Of a stretch of DNA of 64,000 bases, positions 1-10,631 are shown piece after piece. Position 1 is the first letter of the stretch; each line of letters opens with the position of its first letter. The position numbers and the translations under genes were made by a program. The notes under the pieces are model-generated. The model was given only the letters and a program-made list of their open reading frames with translations, was not told where the DNA came from and did not search any database. Source of the stretch: Bryopsis sp. KO-2023 (Eukaryota > Chlorophyta > Ulvophyceae > Bryopsidales > Bryopsidaceae); assembly GCA_030272585.1 (NCBI GenBank), contig BSYQ01000004.1, positions 682,001-746,000 on the forward strand. Direction: 5' to 3'.

Positions 1-1588
1 ATCCTGAGTCCCCGCATGAACATGGTAGCAGCCGCCAGTTTCATTTTCATATCTGCAATGTCTAAATCGTGAGCCCCTTCCACCAGCCCCCAATGCTCAA
101 TTTGCAACTCCTCTTCTAGCCGAGATATGGACATGGCTTCTTTCACGGTGATTTTGTTGTTGAGCAGGGCCAAGCCAATGACCAAGGATCGACAACCGCA
201 CACCATGGCATCAGCAAGGCCCAGTTTCCAATTGTCCAAACCTAGAACAAAATGTTTGCTTCAAGATTGGCGATGATGCACATGGATATTCTTGCTGGAC
301 CATGGCCGTTTCTAAATTGGGCCATGTACATTACCGATTATTCTTCACAGAAACAAACGAATTCACCGATTCATAGAAAAGGTAGTGGCAGTTTCTGTGT
401 ACTATCAAACCTTACCTGTCAAATATTCGTGAATCTGACTTGTGGTGGATTCTGCCTGATTCGATCCAAAAATGCTGGTGGAAGGCAATAGTTGAATCCC
501 GAAAAAGCTGTTGGCCCAAGCCACCAGCGGTTTGTAAGCCTATCAGTAACACAAAGACATCAACTATTGACTCTGTATGGAATCTGCACACAGATTCCCA
601 ATGAAATGAACTGTGACTTACCTGCTCTTGCCGTATAGCCAATTCAGTCCCAGGATCGTCTCGGCATACGACAACATCTGTGTCGATGTAACCCAACAGC
701 TCCTTGATGACTTTTGCCCTTGGCTTCGGCTGCAACCAATCGGGGAGATTCACATTCAGATGATAGCATTAACCAACTACTGGCCATTTCAGATCTCATC
801 CAAGCCAATCCTGCATGCCCCATCTCATCTCCATTCCTCGTCAATCTTACATTTTCAAAAAGAATTTCAAAAGTGTGAAAGGGGTTTCCCCCGGGGAGCT
901 CTGTACCTGGTCGATGGCGGTGGCTGTGAGAGTCATCATGGGCATTGTTGCCGGCTGAATTCTTCTACTATCCTATTTATCATTACAAAAAAACAGGTTG
1001 ATTTGATGGAGTTGAAAAAGAAACAACAAAAACACTCTCCGGGTGCATTGCTCATGGGCAATGGACAATTTTTTAAAAAGTTTTCCCCTCAGGATTTTTT
1101 TCTGCTCTAGCAAGACCAAACTACATTGTTTAGTGGGGGCGATGGGTGGAGGTCTCACTACCTGCCACTCCCATTCAGCAGCCACCGCCAAAGCTAAATA
1201 CCGGTTTGGCAAAACTAGTGGCCTCCCAGCCGCACTCTTCAAGGGACGGCCATCGAGCATCACCGTGTATCCATAATCCTATCCGACGCATAAAGAGCCA
1301 AAAGTCGTCAGCTCGAAAGAAAACACAGTTCGCAGAAGCCTCACATGCCATCGCAATATCTTTCAAACATTTGGGGTCTCAAACCTTGCCTTGAACCGGG
1401 CCGACGTCCACTTTTTTGTAAAACCGAGGAGCGGTTCCGTCGCTGCGAGTCTGGGTCACCGCCTGTTTGGTGCTCGCTGCCAATCCTCGCAGAGAAAACT
1501 CGGCCAACGAGCACGGCGGCGACGACTTGATCGCCCCCCAACAGGCTTCCAGCACGCTTTCGTTAGCGTTGCGAAACGCCCTCAGCAT
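1..1588 (-). CDS. ATP12: ATP12-family mitochondrial F1-ATPase assembly factor (C-terminus off window)
   Basis: This protein would act as the chaperone that binds the F1 alpha subunit during ATP synthase assembly in the mitochondrial matrix. Six exons splice in frame: 1385-1588, 1162-1278, 907-954, 622-729, 416-539 and 1-241. They give the family landmarks in order: an RFYKKV segment, YTVMLDGRPLKS, LVLPNRYLALAVAAEW, PATMPMMTLTATAIDQ, the KELLGYIDTD block, KPLVAWANSFFG, and a C-terminal domain with LALLNNKITVKEA and LQIEHWGLVEGAHD. Met at 1588 was chosen because the following residues (MLRAFRNANES) look like a mitochondrial presequence; an upstream in-frame Met at 1672 is possible. The gene is divergent from the aldolase gene. 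The stop codon lies just beyond position 1. Family assignment is confident; exon joins come from reading phase and GT-AG borders only. Confidence 0.9.
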
Positions 1589-2126
1589 TTTCGTGGGGGC
1601 AGATACCGAAAACCAAAATCGGGGTGTGCAAGTGAATGGATGCGCGCGCGCATTTGGCAGGGAATCAGACATCTATCTGGACTTTTTCTGTCATCATTCA
1701 CGAGGTGGCTGGGGATCCCGGAGCATTAGATGCATTTTGAAAATCTCCAGCAAGGATTCGTGGAGCGGGTTCTCTCTACCCTTTCACTGGGCAGCTCCCG
1801 AATAGAACCAGCCAAGACACGGGAATTCCCGATGCCAGAAACACTGGTCGGGAGAAGCTGGATTCTGTTGATCAGAAGCAACCTTTCGTCAGGAAAAGGG
1901 AATCATCGTATATTACGCAAAAAGAACAAAAGGCATGCAAAAGCCCCTCGCCACGCTGGCTGCTCCGTCAATTCCTTGACGACAGGTCGCCGACGTGGCG
2001 CGGATCCCGCTGTGGTTCGTCTCGACTACTTACGCCCAAACAAGGCTCCCTCAATCTGCATTCCGTCTTTGTTTCCCAACACTCTCTTCCCCACGGCATT
2101 CATCGCGTCGTCTGTTTGCGAAAACA
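1589..2126. promoter_or_regulatory. Divergent intergenic region between ATP12 and FBA
   Basis: This roughly 540-bp stretch separates two head-to-head start codons, so it should hold both promoters and 5' UTRs. Open frames cross it on both strands but look like chance extensions of the two first exons. I see no clear TATA box or repeat. Confidence 0.5.
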
Positions 2127-3911
2127 ATGGCTATGACCGCTAAGGCTTCCACTTTTACTGGAGCCACCATGGTGGCTCCCAGGACTTCCCGCGTTGTCAC
2201 CAGCCGCGCGGTTCCCGCCGTCCGATGCGGAGCTTATGATGCCGAGCTCGTCGAAACCGCGGTACGCCGACGCTTCTGTGTTCCTGTGTATTCGCCAGCG
2301 GCGGCGAAAAAAGCGTTTCTTGGCGGCGCTGGGTCCCCGTTTTGGGAGTGAACGCCCAGTGCCTTGGTTTCGTCGTCGTCGTTATGCTTTTCTTTTACGT
2401 GGGGCCCGCAGCTGCGGTGCTCGGGGGCTTTTTGGTGGAGGAAACATTGCGGACGCTTTCCGTGTCTTTTGACGTTTCGAGATCACTGTTGTTTGGGTTG
2501 CCATGGAGGAGGGTGTCGAAAGTCGGCTGCGTAGACGAAGGAACCTTATTCTTGTCCGGGGTGCTTGCAGAACAAAATCGCCACCAAGGGACACGGAATC
2601 TTGGCCATGGACGAGTCTAACGGAACTTGCGGAACCAGGTTGGACTCCATCGGAGTTGAGAACACCGAGGAGAACAGGCGCACTTACCGTGAGTTGCTCG
2701 TGACCACTCCTGGTCTCGGCGAGTACATTTCTGGTGCCATCCTCTTCGAGGAGACCCTGTATCAGGGAACCAAGGAGGGCAAGTCTTTCGTCGACTGCCT
2801 GAACGAGCAGAACATCGTCGCCGGTATCAAGGTCGACAAGGGTCTCGTGCCTTTGGTCGGTTCCAACGACGAGTCCTGGTGCCAGGGTCTCGACGGCCTC
2901 GCCCAGAGGTGCGCTGAGTACTACAAGGCCGGTGCCCGTTTCTGCAAGTGGAGGTCGGTTGTCTCCGTCCCTGCTGGGCCTTCCAACATCGCCTTGACCG
3001 ACTGCGCCTATGGCCTTGCCCGCTATGCCGCTATCGCTCAGAGCGCCGGTTTGGTGCCAATCGTTGAGCCTGAGGTGCTCCTCGACGGAGACCACGACAT
3101 CGACGCCACCCTCCAGGTCGCCCAGGACATCTGGGCCCAGACCTTCAAGTACATGGCTGACAACAAGGTCATGTTCGAGGGCATCTTGTTGAAGCCTTCC
3201 ATGGTCACCCCTGGTGCTGAGTGCGAGAAGAGGAGCACCCCCGAGCAGGTTGCTGAGTACACCCTGAACATGTTGAAGAGGAGGGTGCCACCTGCCGTCC
3301 CTGGAATCATGTTCTTGTCTGGTGGACAGTCTGAGTTGGAGGCCACCTTGAACCTCAATGCCATGAACCAGAGCCCCAACCCATGGCACGTGTCTTTCTC
3401 CTATGCCCGTGCTCTCCAGAACTCCGTTCTGAAGACCTGGCAGGGAGAGGAGGGCAACATGAAGGCTGCCCAGGAGGTAAATCCAATGCCGCCTTCCTTT
3501 TGTGTCGCTGAATCTACCGATTGCCCCATGAAATCTGATTCGTTTTTTCAAATTTCATTCATTAGAAATTCTTCTCTCTGACAGTGACTGTTAGTGGTGC
3601 TTGAGTTATTGGGAGGGTCTTCTTTCAGTAGTTTTGTTGGTTGGGAATCTCTTTTCTGGTTTGGGATGTGTCAGTTGTTTTGTTCATTTAGAATATCTTT
3701 TGGATTGTGATGTGTGTTGGATTGAAGATGGGGACGTTTTGCCCTTTTTGTGTTATGATGTCTTGATGTCTGACTGGTTTGACTGTGATTGATTTAGGCT
3801 CTGTTGAAGAGGGCTTCTGCCAACAGCTTGGCTCAGTTGGGCAAGTACACCGCTGATGGTGAGTCTGCTGAGGCCGCCAAGGGCATGTACGAGAAGGGAT
3901 ACACCTACTAA
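2127..3911 (+). CDS. FBA: Class I fructose-bisphosphate aldolase, probably plastid-targeted
   Basis: The enzyme reversibly cleaves fructose-1,6-bisphosphate to DHAP and glyceraldehyde-3-phosphate, serving the Calvin cycle and glycolysis. Three exons (2127-2261, 2571-3476, 3798-3911) give 384 residues. Residues 1 to about 33 are rich in Ser, Thr, Ala and Arg and lack acids, like a chloroplast transit peptide; the mature part starts near GAYDAELVETA. The Schiff-base lysine is in GILLKPSMVTPG (Lys about 253), with the other active-site signatures in FCKWRSVV and IVEPEVLLDGDHD. The C-terminus ends in GYTY, the usual catalytic tyrosine tail. The body is strikingly like chlorophyte plastid aldolases. 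There is no signal peptide before the transit peptide, which argues against a secondary plastid. Codon use is strongly biased (AAG for Lys, C/G third positions), as expected for a highly expressed gene. Confidence 0.95.
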
Positions 3912-4234
3912 ATGGATGCAAAATTACTTGCTTTCTATTTCTTTTGGAGAAGATTTCTTTGATTCTTTGGGCGTCTTTGTTCGATTGTGGGGAGAGGCAA
4001 AAGTGAGGGGAAGAGCAACCGATTTGTTTACACATTCTTTCGAACCAGTTGGTGTCTGGTTAATGAATATGATTTAAGAGATTCGAAATGTCACTTCATG
4101 CTGTGTTTTGCTGGAATGAATGGTTGATCTTTGTTGGGAGTGGGGCATTGATGAGCCAATGAAATGGTGATGGGATTATGGGAAAGAGCATTACATTACA
4201 TTACAGTCCAGATAACTGTAGACTCGTGGAGCAC
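3912..4234. other. Convergent 3' region between FBA and DRC9 genes
   Basis: About 320 bp between two stop codons of convergent genes. It is AT-rich and presumably holds both 3' UTRs. I see no gene. Confidence 0.5.
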
Positions 4235-7084
4235 TCACTTCTTTTTGCCCTTTTTCCCTTTTCCCCCCTTCTTGGCTCCTTTCTTTCCTCCTTTCAACTC
4301 CTTCCGAATCTGGAAAAATGCAGAAAAATGTATGGTCAGTTTTTCAAGGAAATTCCTCAGCCATCTGAAGACTAACCATATTGTACCAACCAAATCATCA
4401 TTCTACTGGGATGCCATCCTGGGATTCATTAACTTTCTTCAAGATTTCGATATGAATTCACCCAGATCTCCACGCGCAGAGATTATTATTGCCATTATTA
4501 CCTGCCAGCCCCTGAATAACGCCTGAATTTTGACGGCTGCTCTTCTCTTCGTTTCTGCAACGAGCCGGAAAGCCTCCGCTGCGTGCTCCAGCTGCTTCTC
4601 ATTCAATGCACGATCATTCTTGAGGGCAACCTCTGCCTTGTATTTCTCCTCGACGTCGCGCAGCTTCGTCAAGTCCCTCTGGTGGTTGGCCCTGAGAACC
4701 TGATGGGGAATTCATGTGAAAAGGCTTAGCCAAATCACCAGGAAACTACCTCCTGTGGAACCCATCGAATCTTTGCCAATTGATGAATGGCCAAGGGAAG
4801 CCTGTGGGGTTCACGAATCAGGTGGCACCTGAATCTCTTTTTCTTTCTCTTGAATGTCCTTGTCAGATTTTTGGGTCCAGTTGATCGATTCCTGTTGGAG
4901 ATTGGCTTGAAGGTTCTTCAAGTACTCTGCACTGGCCTCATGCACACTCTTTTCAATTTGAATCTGATGTCGCGTGAGGTCCAGGTCTCTTTCAAGATCA
5001 GCCACATCGCAGCCTTCCAATCGATGCAAGCATTCGTTCTTGGCAGTCACATCCTTCACTCGGAACCTGCCAGAGAAACAAACACTCTTTTTTATCTAGG
5101 CTGTGGAATTCGATTGAGCAACTGGAAACTTGCTTCAAACTTCAGAGCGCTATTTGATGTGCCATATTTGAAGGGAAAACCAAACATGATCCATCCTGCT
5201 GTGGGCATGTTTCTGGTTTAGCAGGAAGGCAGCTCAGCGTCGATGCATTACCTTGATTCGATCGTTGTTCTGGCCTTTACTTCTTTCAACTGCTCCTTCA
5301 GAATCGCAAGTGCTTTTCTCTTCTCCCTCATCTGCAAAGGGGCAAGAAACACTGCTCTTGACCAAGACTGAGTGAAAATGTCAGCATGGGGGGCATTTTG
5401 AATTCTAGGCAAAGTGGAAGGTGATAACGGGTCCTTGTGAGACGTAGGAGCAGGCATGTCTTTTAACAGATCCACCTTTTCTTCATGGTCGGATTTTTCA
5501 TCTTTCAAGTCATTTTTGAGCTGCCTGACAGCTGCGGTCATCCGTCTTTCTCGGTCTATGGTTTCTTTCATCTCCACCTAGTCCCAAAAAAGCGAAATTT
5601 CAACAAATGAGAAAAGTTCACTGGCTCAGCATTTGGAAGGACGTCCCGCACTCGAACAAGGACAATACAAGCCAACAATTCGATTTGACGTTTTTTTTTC
5701 CTGCCATCACTGAATTCTCTGGAAAATATATGAGTAGAATTAAATTGATAAAAAAAATAACAGAAAATCATGAACGTGATGCAACAAGGAGATGCAACAG
5801 TGCTGAGTTTTTTCAACTTGCCTCTGTTTTTTCTTGGGCCATCACGGTTTCCACCATCGCTTTGACTTCTCCATCAGATTCGACCTCCCCCAGGCATTGC
5901 AGCAACAGAGAAGTGAGCGACTGCCGGATGGCAGACACCTTCCCCATGTTCTCCGCCACGTTTGGGTTATCCTTTAAATTTCGGCAAAGCTGTTTGGTGC
6001 TTTGCCTCAGTTGATGAGAAACTCTTTGAAGTTCTGCCTTGCAAACAGAAAAGCGGAAATGTTGGCTGAGCTGAAAAATCAATGCTTTTTTGTTTTGTAA
6101 CTGAGGGATCTACATACAACAATATGCTGGAAAACGAGGCCAGTCAGACAACATCAGTCAGTCAGTCAGAATGCTTCTTGGACCTGATTTTCTCGGAGTT
6201 TGGATTTGTTGGGCATGTTCCTCAAACCATGCTGAACAGAAATCAGGTCGTTGAATTGCTTCTCAAGATCTTTTTGCTCGTAAATCATGCGAGTGATTTC
6301 CTCCCCTACAGACAAAGTAAGCTCCTGGGCTTGAACCTGAAGAAGCAAAAAAAACAACAAAAACACCCCAGATTAAACTTCGCACATGTGGCACCATCAA
6401 CCCAGGCAGCAGGTCTGGGTAAAACATCTTGTCAGTTGATTTTTGAAATTATTTGAACCCACATCCTGCCCATCAATCATTGCATCAGCAATACCAGGAT
6501 TCAATTTTAAACAGAAATGAATACAATGGCCAGTACAATACATCTGACCCCACTGTGTTTCATGTGGCCCATCAGCCAGAAAAAGGATGACTCATGTGAA
6601 GCAATATCTTGCCTGAGGGTCAACTTTTATTGCTCCAACAAGTGCCAATTTTTCCAATGTGGCTCGAAGTATCGCTTGGACCTGTCATGACGAAATCGAA
6701 TGCGACCAGAATTCACATCAAACGCTTGGAGAACAGTTCAACCTTGTGCTCAAACTAATCAAAAACTTAGTTTGCCATTCACATACATGTGGTCTTTAGT
6801 ATTGACCCGGACCAATAATTCTGCCCAAGGTTTTCCTGTTTCATGTGTTGGTGACTCGATATGCAGCCCAAACTCAGAGTAAATCCTTCCATGATCTCAT
6901 GATGTGTAATAACTGGTGGTGTTCTTGAAGCTTCATTGTGGGAATCCAACACATGCAACAGTAATTCGACCATTGCGGAGAGATTTTGTACATGAATGGA
7001 TTCCAGTTCCGACAGTTGGCCGGAGGGCTGACCATCGATGTCGATGAGCTCTGAGTCCAAGCTGTGACCGTCGTCGTACGTCAT
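4235..7084 (-). CDS. DRC9: IQ-motif coiled-coil protein of the nexin-dynein regulatory complex (DRC9/IQCG type)
   Basis: DRC9 is a structural subunit of the axonemal nexin-dynein regulatory complex. In-frame exons on the minus strand are 6613-6681, 6184-6336, 5822-6037, 5476-5577, 5252-5331, 4829-5066, 4502-4699 and 4235-4309, plus a first exon beginning near 7084 whose 3' junction I could not fix. The product is almost all coiled coil, carries the family-typical KQLCRNLKDNPNV block, and ends with an IQ motif (AAVKIQALFRGWQ) followed by a Lys/Gly-rich tail (ending KGKKGKKK). The introns after 6613 and after 5822 appear to use GC donors (AG/GCAAG) and both are phase 0. The presence of the gene implies a motile flagellum. 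Confidence is high for the middle and C-terminus, lower for the N-terminus. Confidence 0.85.
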
Positions 7085-9401
7085 TCTTCAATCGAAGCAA
7101 GTGGAAAGTGTCGAGCAAATCACGCGTTTTGAGTTGGCGGAGTCGGAGGAGTGGTGATATCTTGGTCGTGATATCTTTGATTGATTTGTTCTGTCCCTCT
7201 TTTTGGAATCAGTGTAAAAGTCAATCCCACACCCTCATCCCAAAACAGAATTGCAACTGGGTTAGCAATTCTGGCTCATCTGCCACAAATTTACAAGGGT
7301 CTCAAGTCTTCATTCTTCAGGGTTTTTTTCTTTTTTTTTTTTGGGGGGGGGGGGGCGCGGACAGACTGAAAGTAAAGCATTTGAACACTTGTGGAACGGA
7401 AAGCGAGTATCTGTTTTGATGAGGATGCGTTACAAAGATGGCAAGAACGGCCTTTGTGCAACTTTCCCCCCCCCCCCCCAAAAGTAAAAAACACCCTCAG
7501 TGATACACCCTTCCTTGAAATTACACCAGAAATGAAACAATCCTTCCATAACCCCCCCCAAGGAAAACACAAGGTCCTGATTCATTCCAAGCAAAACAAT
7601 CCTATTTGATCGGAACATGTGACTGCCAGCAAAACGCATTGATGATCTATATTTAGCCAATAAATCTCCCCCCCCCCCCCCTCCCCCCCTTTCCGCCTTC
7701 CCCTTAAATAAAACAAAAGGCATTCTTTTTTCGCAATCATCCCAACCCATATTCAACGTTTTTTTATGTAAAGAACTCCAGTTTTAACATTTAAAATTGT
7801 GCACTATTTCCCCTTCCCACACACACTCCATGCTGACATTACCCCAAAACAAACAAAGCCAGCTCAAAACTGGAAAGCGACTCAAAACCTTCCCCCCCCC
7901 CTTCTTTTCCTGCCAAAACATACTGACCCACACCCAATGGAAAAAAAGACCACTCTTTCTTTTCTGCTGTTTGTTTTTTTTGTCTTGTTCTGGCATAGCT
8001 TCACAACAATCCGTACACATATTGCAGATGTTTTTTTCTTAGTTTTTTTTCTTTTGTTTGTGGCTCTTTTTTTTGTTTTTTTTTCCCCTTTGTGCATATT
8101 TGAACCTTCTTTTCCAAAAGGCTTTTGTACCATCACGACATCGAAAAAAAAAGTAAAGAAATAACTAGTTAAAGAATTTGTCGACAATCTCTGTTTTGCC
8201 ATATCCCCCCTTGCTCCCCGAAAAACACTGCTGACTTTTTCTGTTTCTGTGACCATTTTTTTTTCTTTTCTTTTTTTTTGCGTTGGCCTCTCAAAAAATA
8301 ATAACTAGCCAATGCCAGCATGTCGGGGTTTTCTGACAAATAAATGTTGGCCAAAACATAAGGGGGATGCAGGAAAAAAAAAAACGAAAGAAAGAAAAAA
8401 GAGAGAAAATGCCGCTGATACAAATCTACCCCCAAAACCCCATGACTGTCGCACATCTTTTTCATCATAGGAAAAAGACCCCCCCAAACAAAAGATACAA
8501 CACATCCTACTCCTGTCAAAACCAATTTTGATTTTTTACCCTTCCACTTCAAAAAAAATAGGATGGAAGGAAACCATGGTCCTCACACACTGACAATCCA
8601 GTTTTTACCTTCCCCCTGAAAATTCTCTAATTAAAAGAAAAGAAGAAAGGAAAAAAAAAAGGATTAACTAAAAAAAAAAGCCAACCGGCAAGAAGCCACT
8701 GCCCCAGGCATTATATTATATTTTTTTTTCGCCAACAGTGGAATATTCACGTACATTTTTTTCTCCCTTTTTTTTTGTTCGGCAAACAAACCATCCCATG
8801 CTAAACATATGATAAATCCCATCCTAACTTTTTTTGCTTTTTTTTGCTTTTTTTTTTCCGGTCAAGGGGCAATATCAAGGTGGTTGGTTATTGGATGCAC
8901 ATATAACTAAAAACGTCCAGGTATCCTATTTTCTTCTTCTTCTTCTTCTTTTTTTTTGTTTTTTTTTTTTAACATCGTGCAAATTTTTTCCCCTCGTTTC
9001 TCTATGGTCGCCTTGTTTATGATCTAAACCAAACCATTTCTATTCAAAAAAAAAAAAAGAAACTCCTCATTTCAGGAGCACCATGCAGTATCAGTGAAGG
9101 CGAAAAAACACACACACACACACACACAAGGATACTTCCTTTTCAATATATAACTTTTTCAGGCACCCCTCCTTCCACCTCAGGAGAAGATGCTTCTTCC
9201 TGGTCCCCCCGATTCAAAAAAAATCCCTCGCTCCATTTTTTATGTCTAATTTTTTTGGCTCAGTCGTCCTGTCTGCATGTCGCCTGACATCAACCATGCT
9301 CTCTAGCTTTCGTCGTTTCCCGCGTTTGAAAGGAAAAACTGTCCTTCGGGCAGGAGCGACCCAGAAAAAGAAGTCCAGGTCAATCCAACAAGGCGCGCAC
9401 G
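7085..9401. other. Homopolymer-rich non-coding gap
   Basis: About 2.3 kb with no credible gene. It is packed with mononucleotide runs: T run then G run near 7326-7352, C runs near 7466-7480 and 7669-7688, and many T or A runs between 7970 and 9060. Reading frames here encode only poly-Phe, poly-Lys or poly-Gly and are composition artefacts. A CA dinucleotide run lies at 9109-9128. Confidence 0.7.
9109..9128. repeat. (CA)n microsatellite
   Basis: Ten uninterrupted CA units next to A-runs in the homopolymer-rich gap. Confidence 0.9.
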
Positions 9402-10213
9402 TCACGTCCCAGTCACTTTGACAGATTCAGCCTCCGCAGTTTCCGTGGTCGTGTTCCTTCTGCGCACCCGTAGAGCATGCGGCCTTCTGGTCGCGGGATT
9501 GAAACCTATCAGAAAACCCGGGGATTCGTCTTGAATCGGGAGAGTCCACCTTTTCTTATCCGTGACTCTCAAGTCCATTAGCTCCACGCAGGCGTGCGCA
9601 GCGCACCGCTCAATCCATTCGACTTGTCGAGAGCGGGTCGCCGCATTTGCCTCCACGGACACGCAACTAGACGTCACGCATTCCGAATCCCCTTGGTGCC
9701 AGATTTTGACGCGTTTCGCCAAACCCCGCGCAGAGTCCCCGAATTCGGTGTTCAGAGACTCGCTCAGGCAGACGAACGACTGAGACTTGGATTTGTAGAA
9801 CCGGGACAGACCCTTTCGCTCGAGCGAGCTACTGACGACGACGGGGGTGGGCACGGATGCCGTGTCCGTCGCCGCCACAGGTTTCGACCCGCCCACAACA
9901 ATCGAACTGCAGGCCATAGGGAGTCGATCAAGCGGTGTCAAAGCGTAGAAACACGGGTTCCCTACAGTGGGAGAGAAACCAGCAAGGGGAGTTCACTGTG
10001 GAGACACCTGTGCCCACGTTGGGCGTTCTTGACGTCCAGCAACGGCAACGAGCTGATACCTCAGCACGACACCTCAGCCCGAATCTGACACATCCCGCCA
10101 CGTGCGGATCTCTCGACGACGTCAGGAAGAATGGGCTGTGATGCAAGGCCCATGGTGCAACTGGGGAAACCATCAACCTGCGTTTTCGCCATCGTGACAT
10201 CGCCGCCCTCCAT
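9402..10213 (-). CDS. OXS3-like (oxidative stress 3 family) protein
   Basis: The main exon (about 9402-9945) carries the short signature RKGLSRFYKSKSQSFVCLSE, which matches the conserved core of the plant OXIDATIVE STRESS 3 family, small nuclear proteins linked to stress tolerance and chromatin. A probable first exon begins with ATG at 10213 and reads MEGGDVTMAKTQVDGF onward to about 10060. Its donor and the acceptor of the main exon (about 9957) could not be reconciled in phase, so the middle of the model is uncertain. The C-terminal part is basic (RRPHALRVRRR) and ends at a TGA near 9402. The gene is divergent from the zinc-finger gene at 10632. The family call rests on one motif; the alternative is an unrelated basic protein. 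Confidence 0.5.
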
Positions 10214-10631
10214 GTGTTCGTGGTCCAGAACCTACGCAAACGCACGTGAGCTGCGCACCTCATATCCTCCTCCGAAAAAAACCAACGCGGACACGTCGTT
10301 GCGTGCGCATGCCGTCCAACCAAATCCGCAAAAAGATCCTTTCCCAGCTTCCTTCCTGGACGCTTTCGAAAAGAGAGTCGCCCATCCAAGAAACAAAAAC
10401 ACGATCAGCCAGCAAGAAACGGAGTGGAACCCTGATCTAACATGCTCCACGTGACACTCACGCTTGCATCTGTAAACCTTTTCCAAAACAAGTTTTGCGA
10501 TCGGCTGGTCATCATCAACTCCATGTGGGTGCACTTGTTTTGCCATTCAATCAATCTGGAGGGAAGCCCGTCGATTTCTTCCTAGGAGTTGTTGCACTGG
10601 CGCCGAATTTTTGCGCCGAATTTTTGCTCCG
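10214..10631. promoter_or_regulatory. Divergent intergenic region
   Basis: About 420 bp between two head-to-head genes. It includes a short tandem repeat of a 14-bp unit (gaatttttgcgccgaatttttgc type) just upstream of the ATG at 10632. No reading frame here looks coding. Confidence 0.4.

Noticed and set aside
2382..3551. 389-residue open frame on the minus strand across the FBA gene
   Set aside because: It is the mirror of a strongly codon-biased gene, with no domain; the plus-strand aldolase explains the openness.
7085..9060. Poly-Phe, poly-Lys and poly-Gly open frames
   Set aside because: These are homopolymer artefacts.
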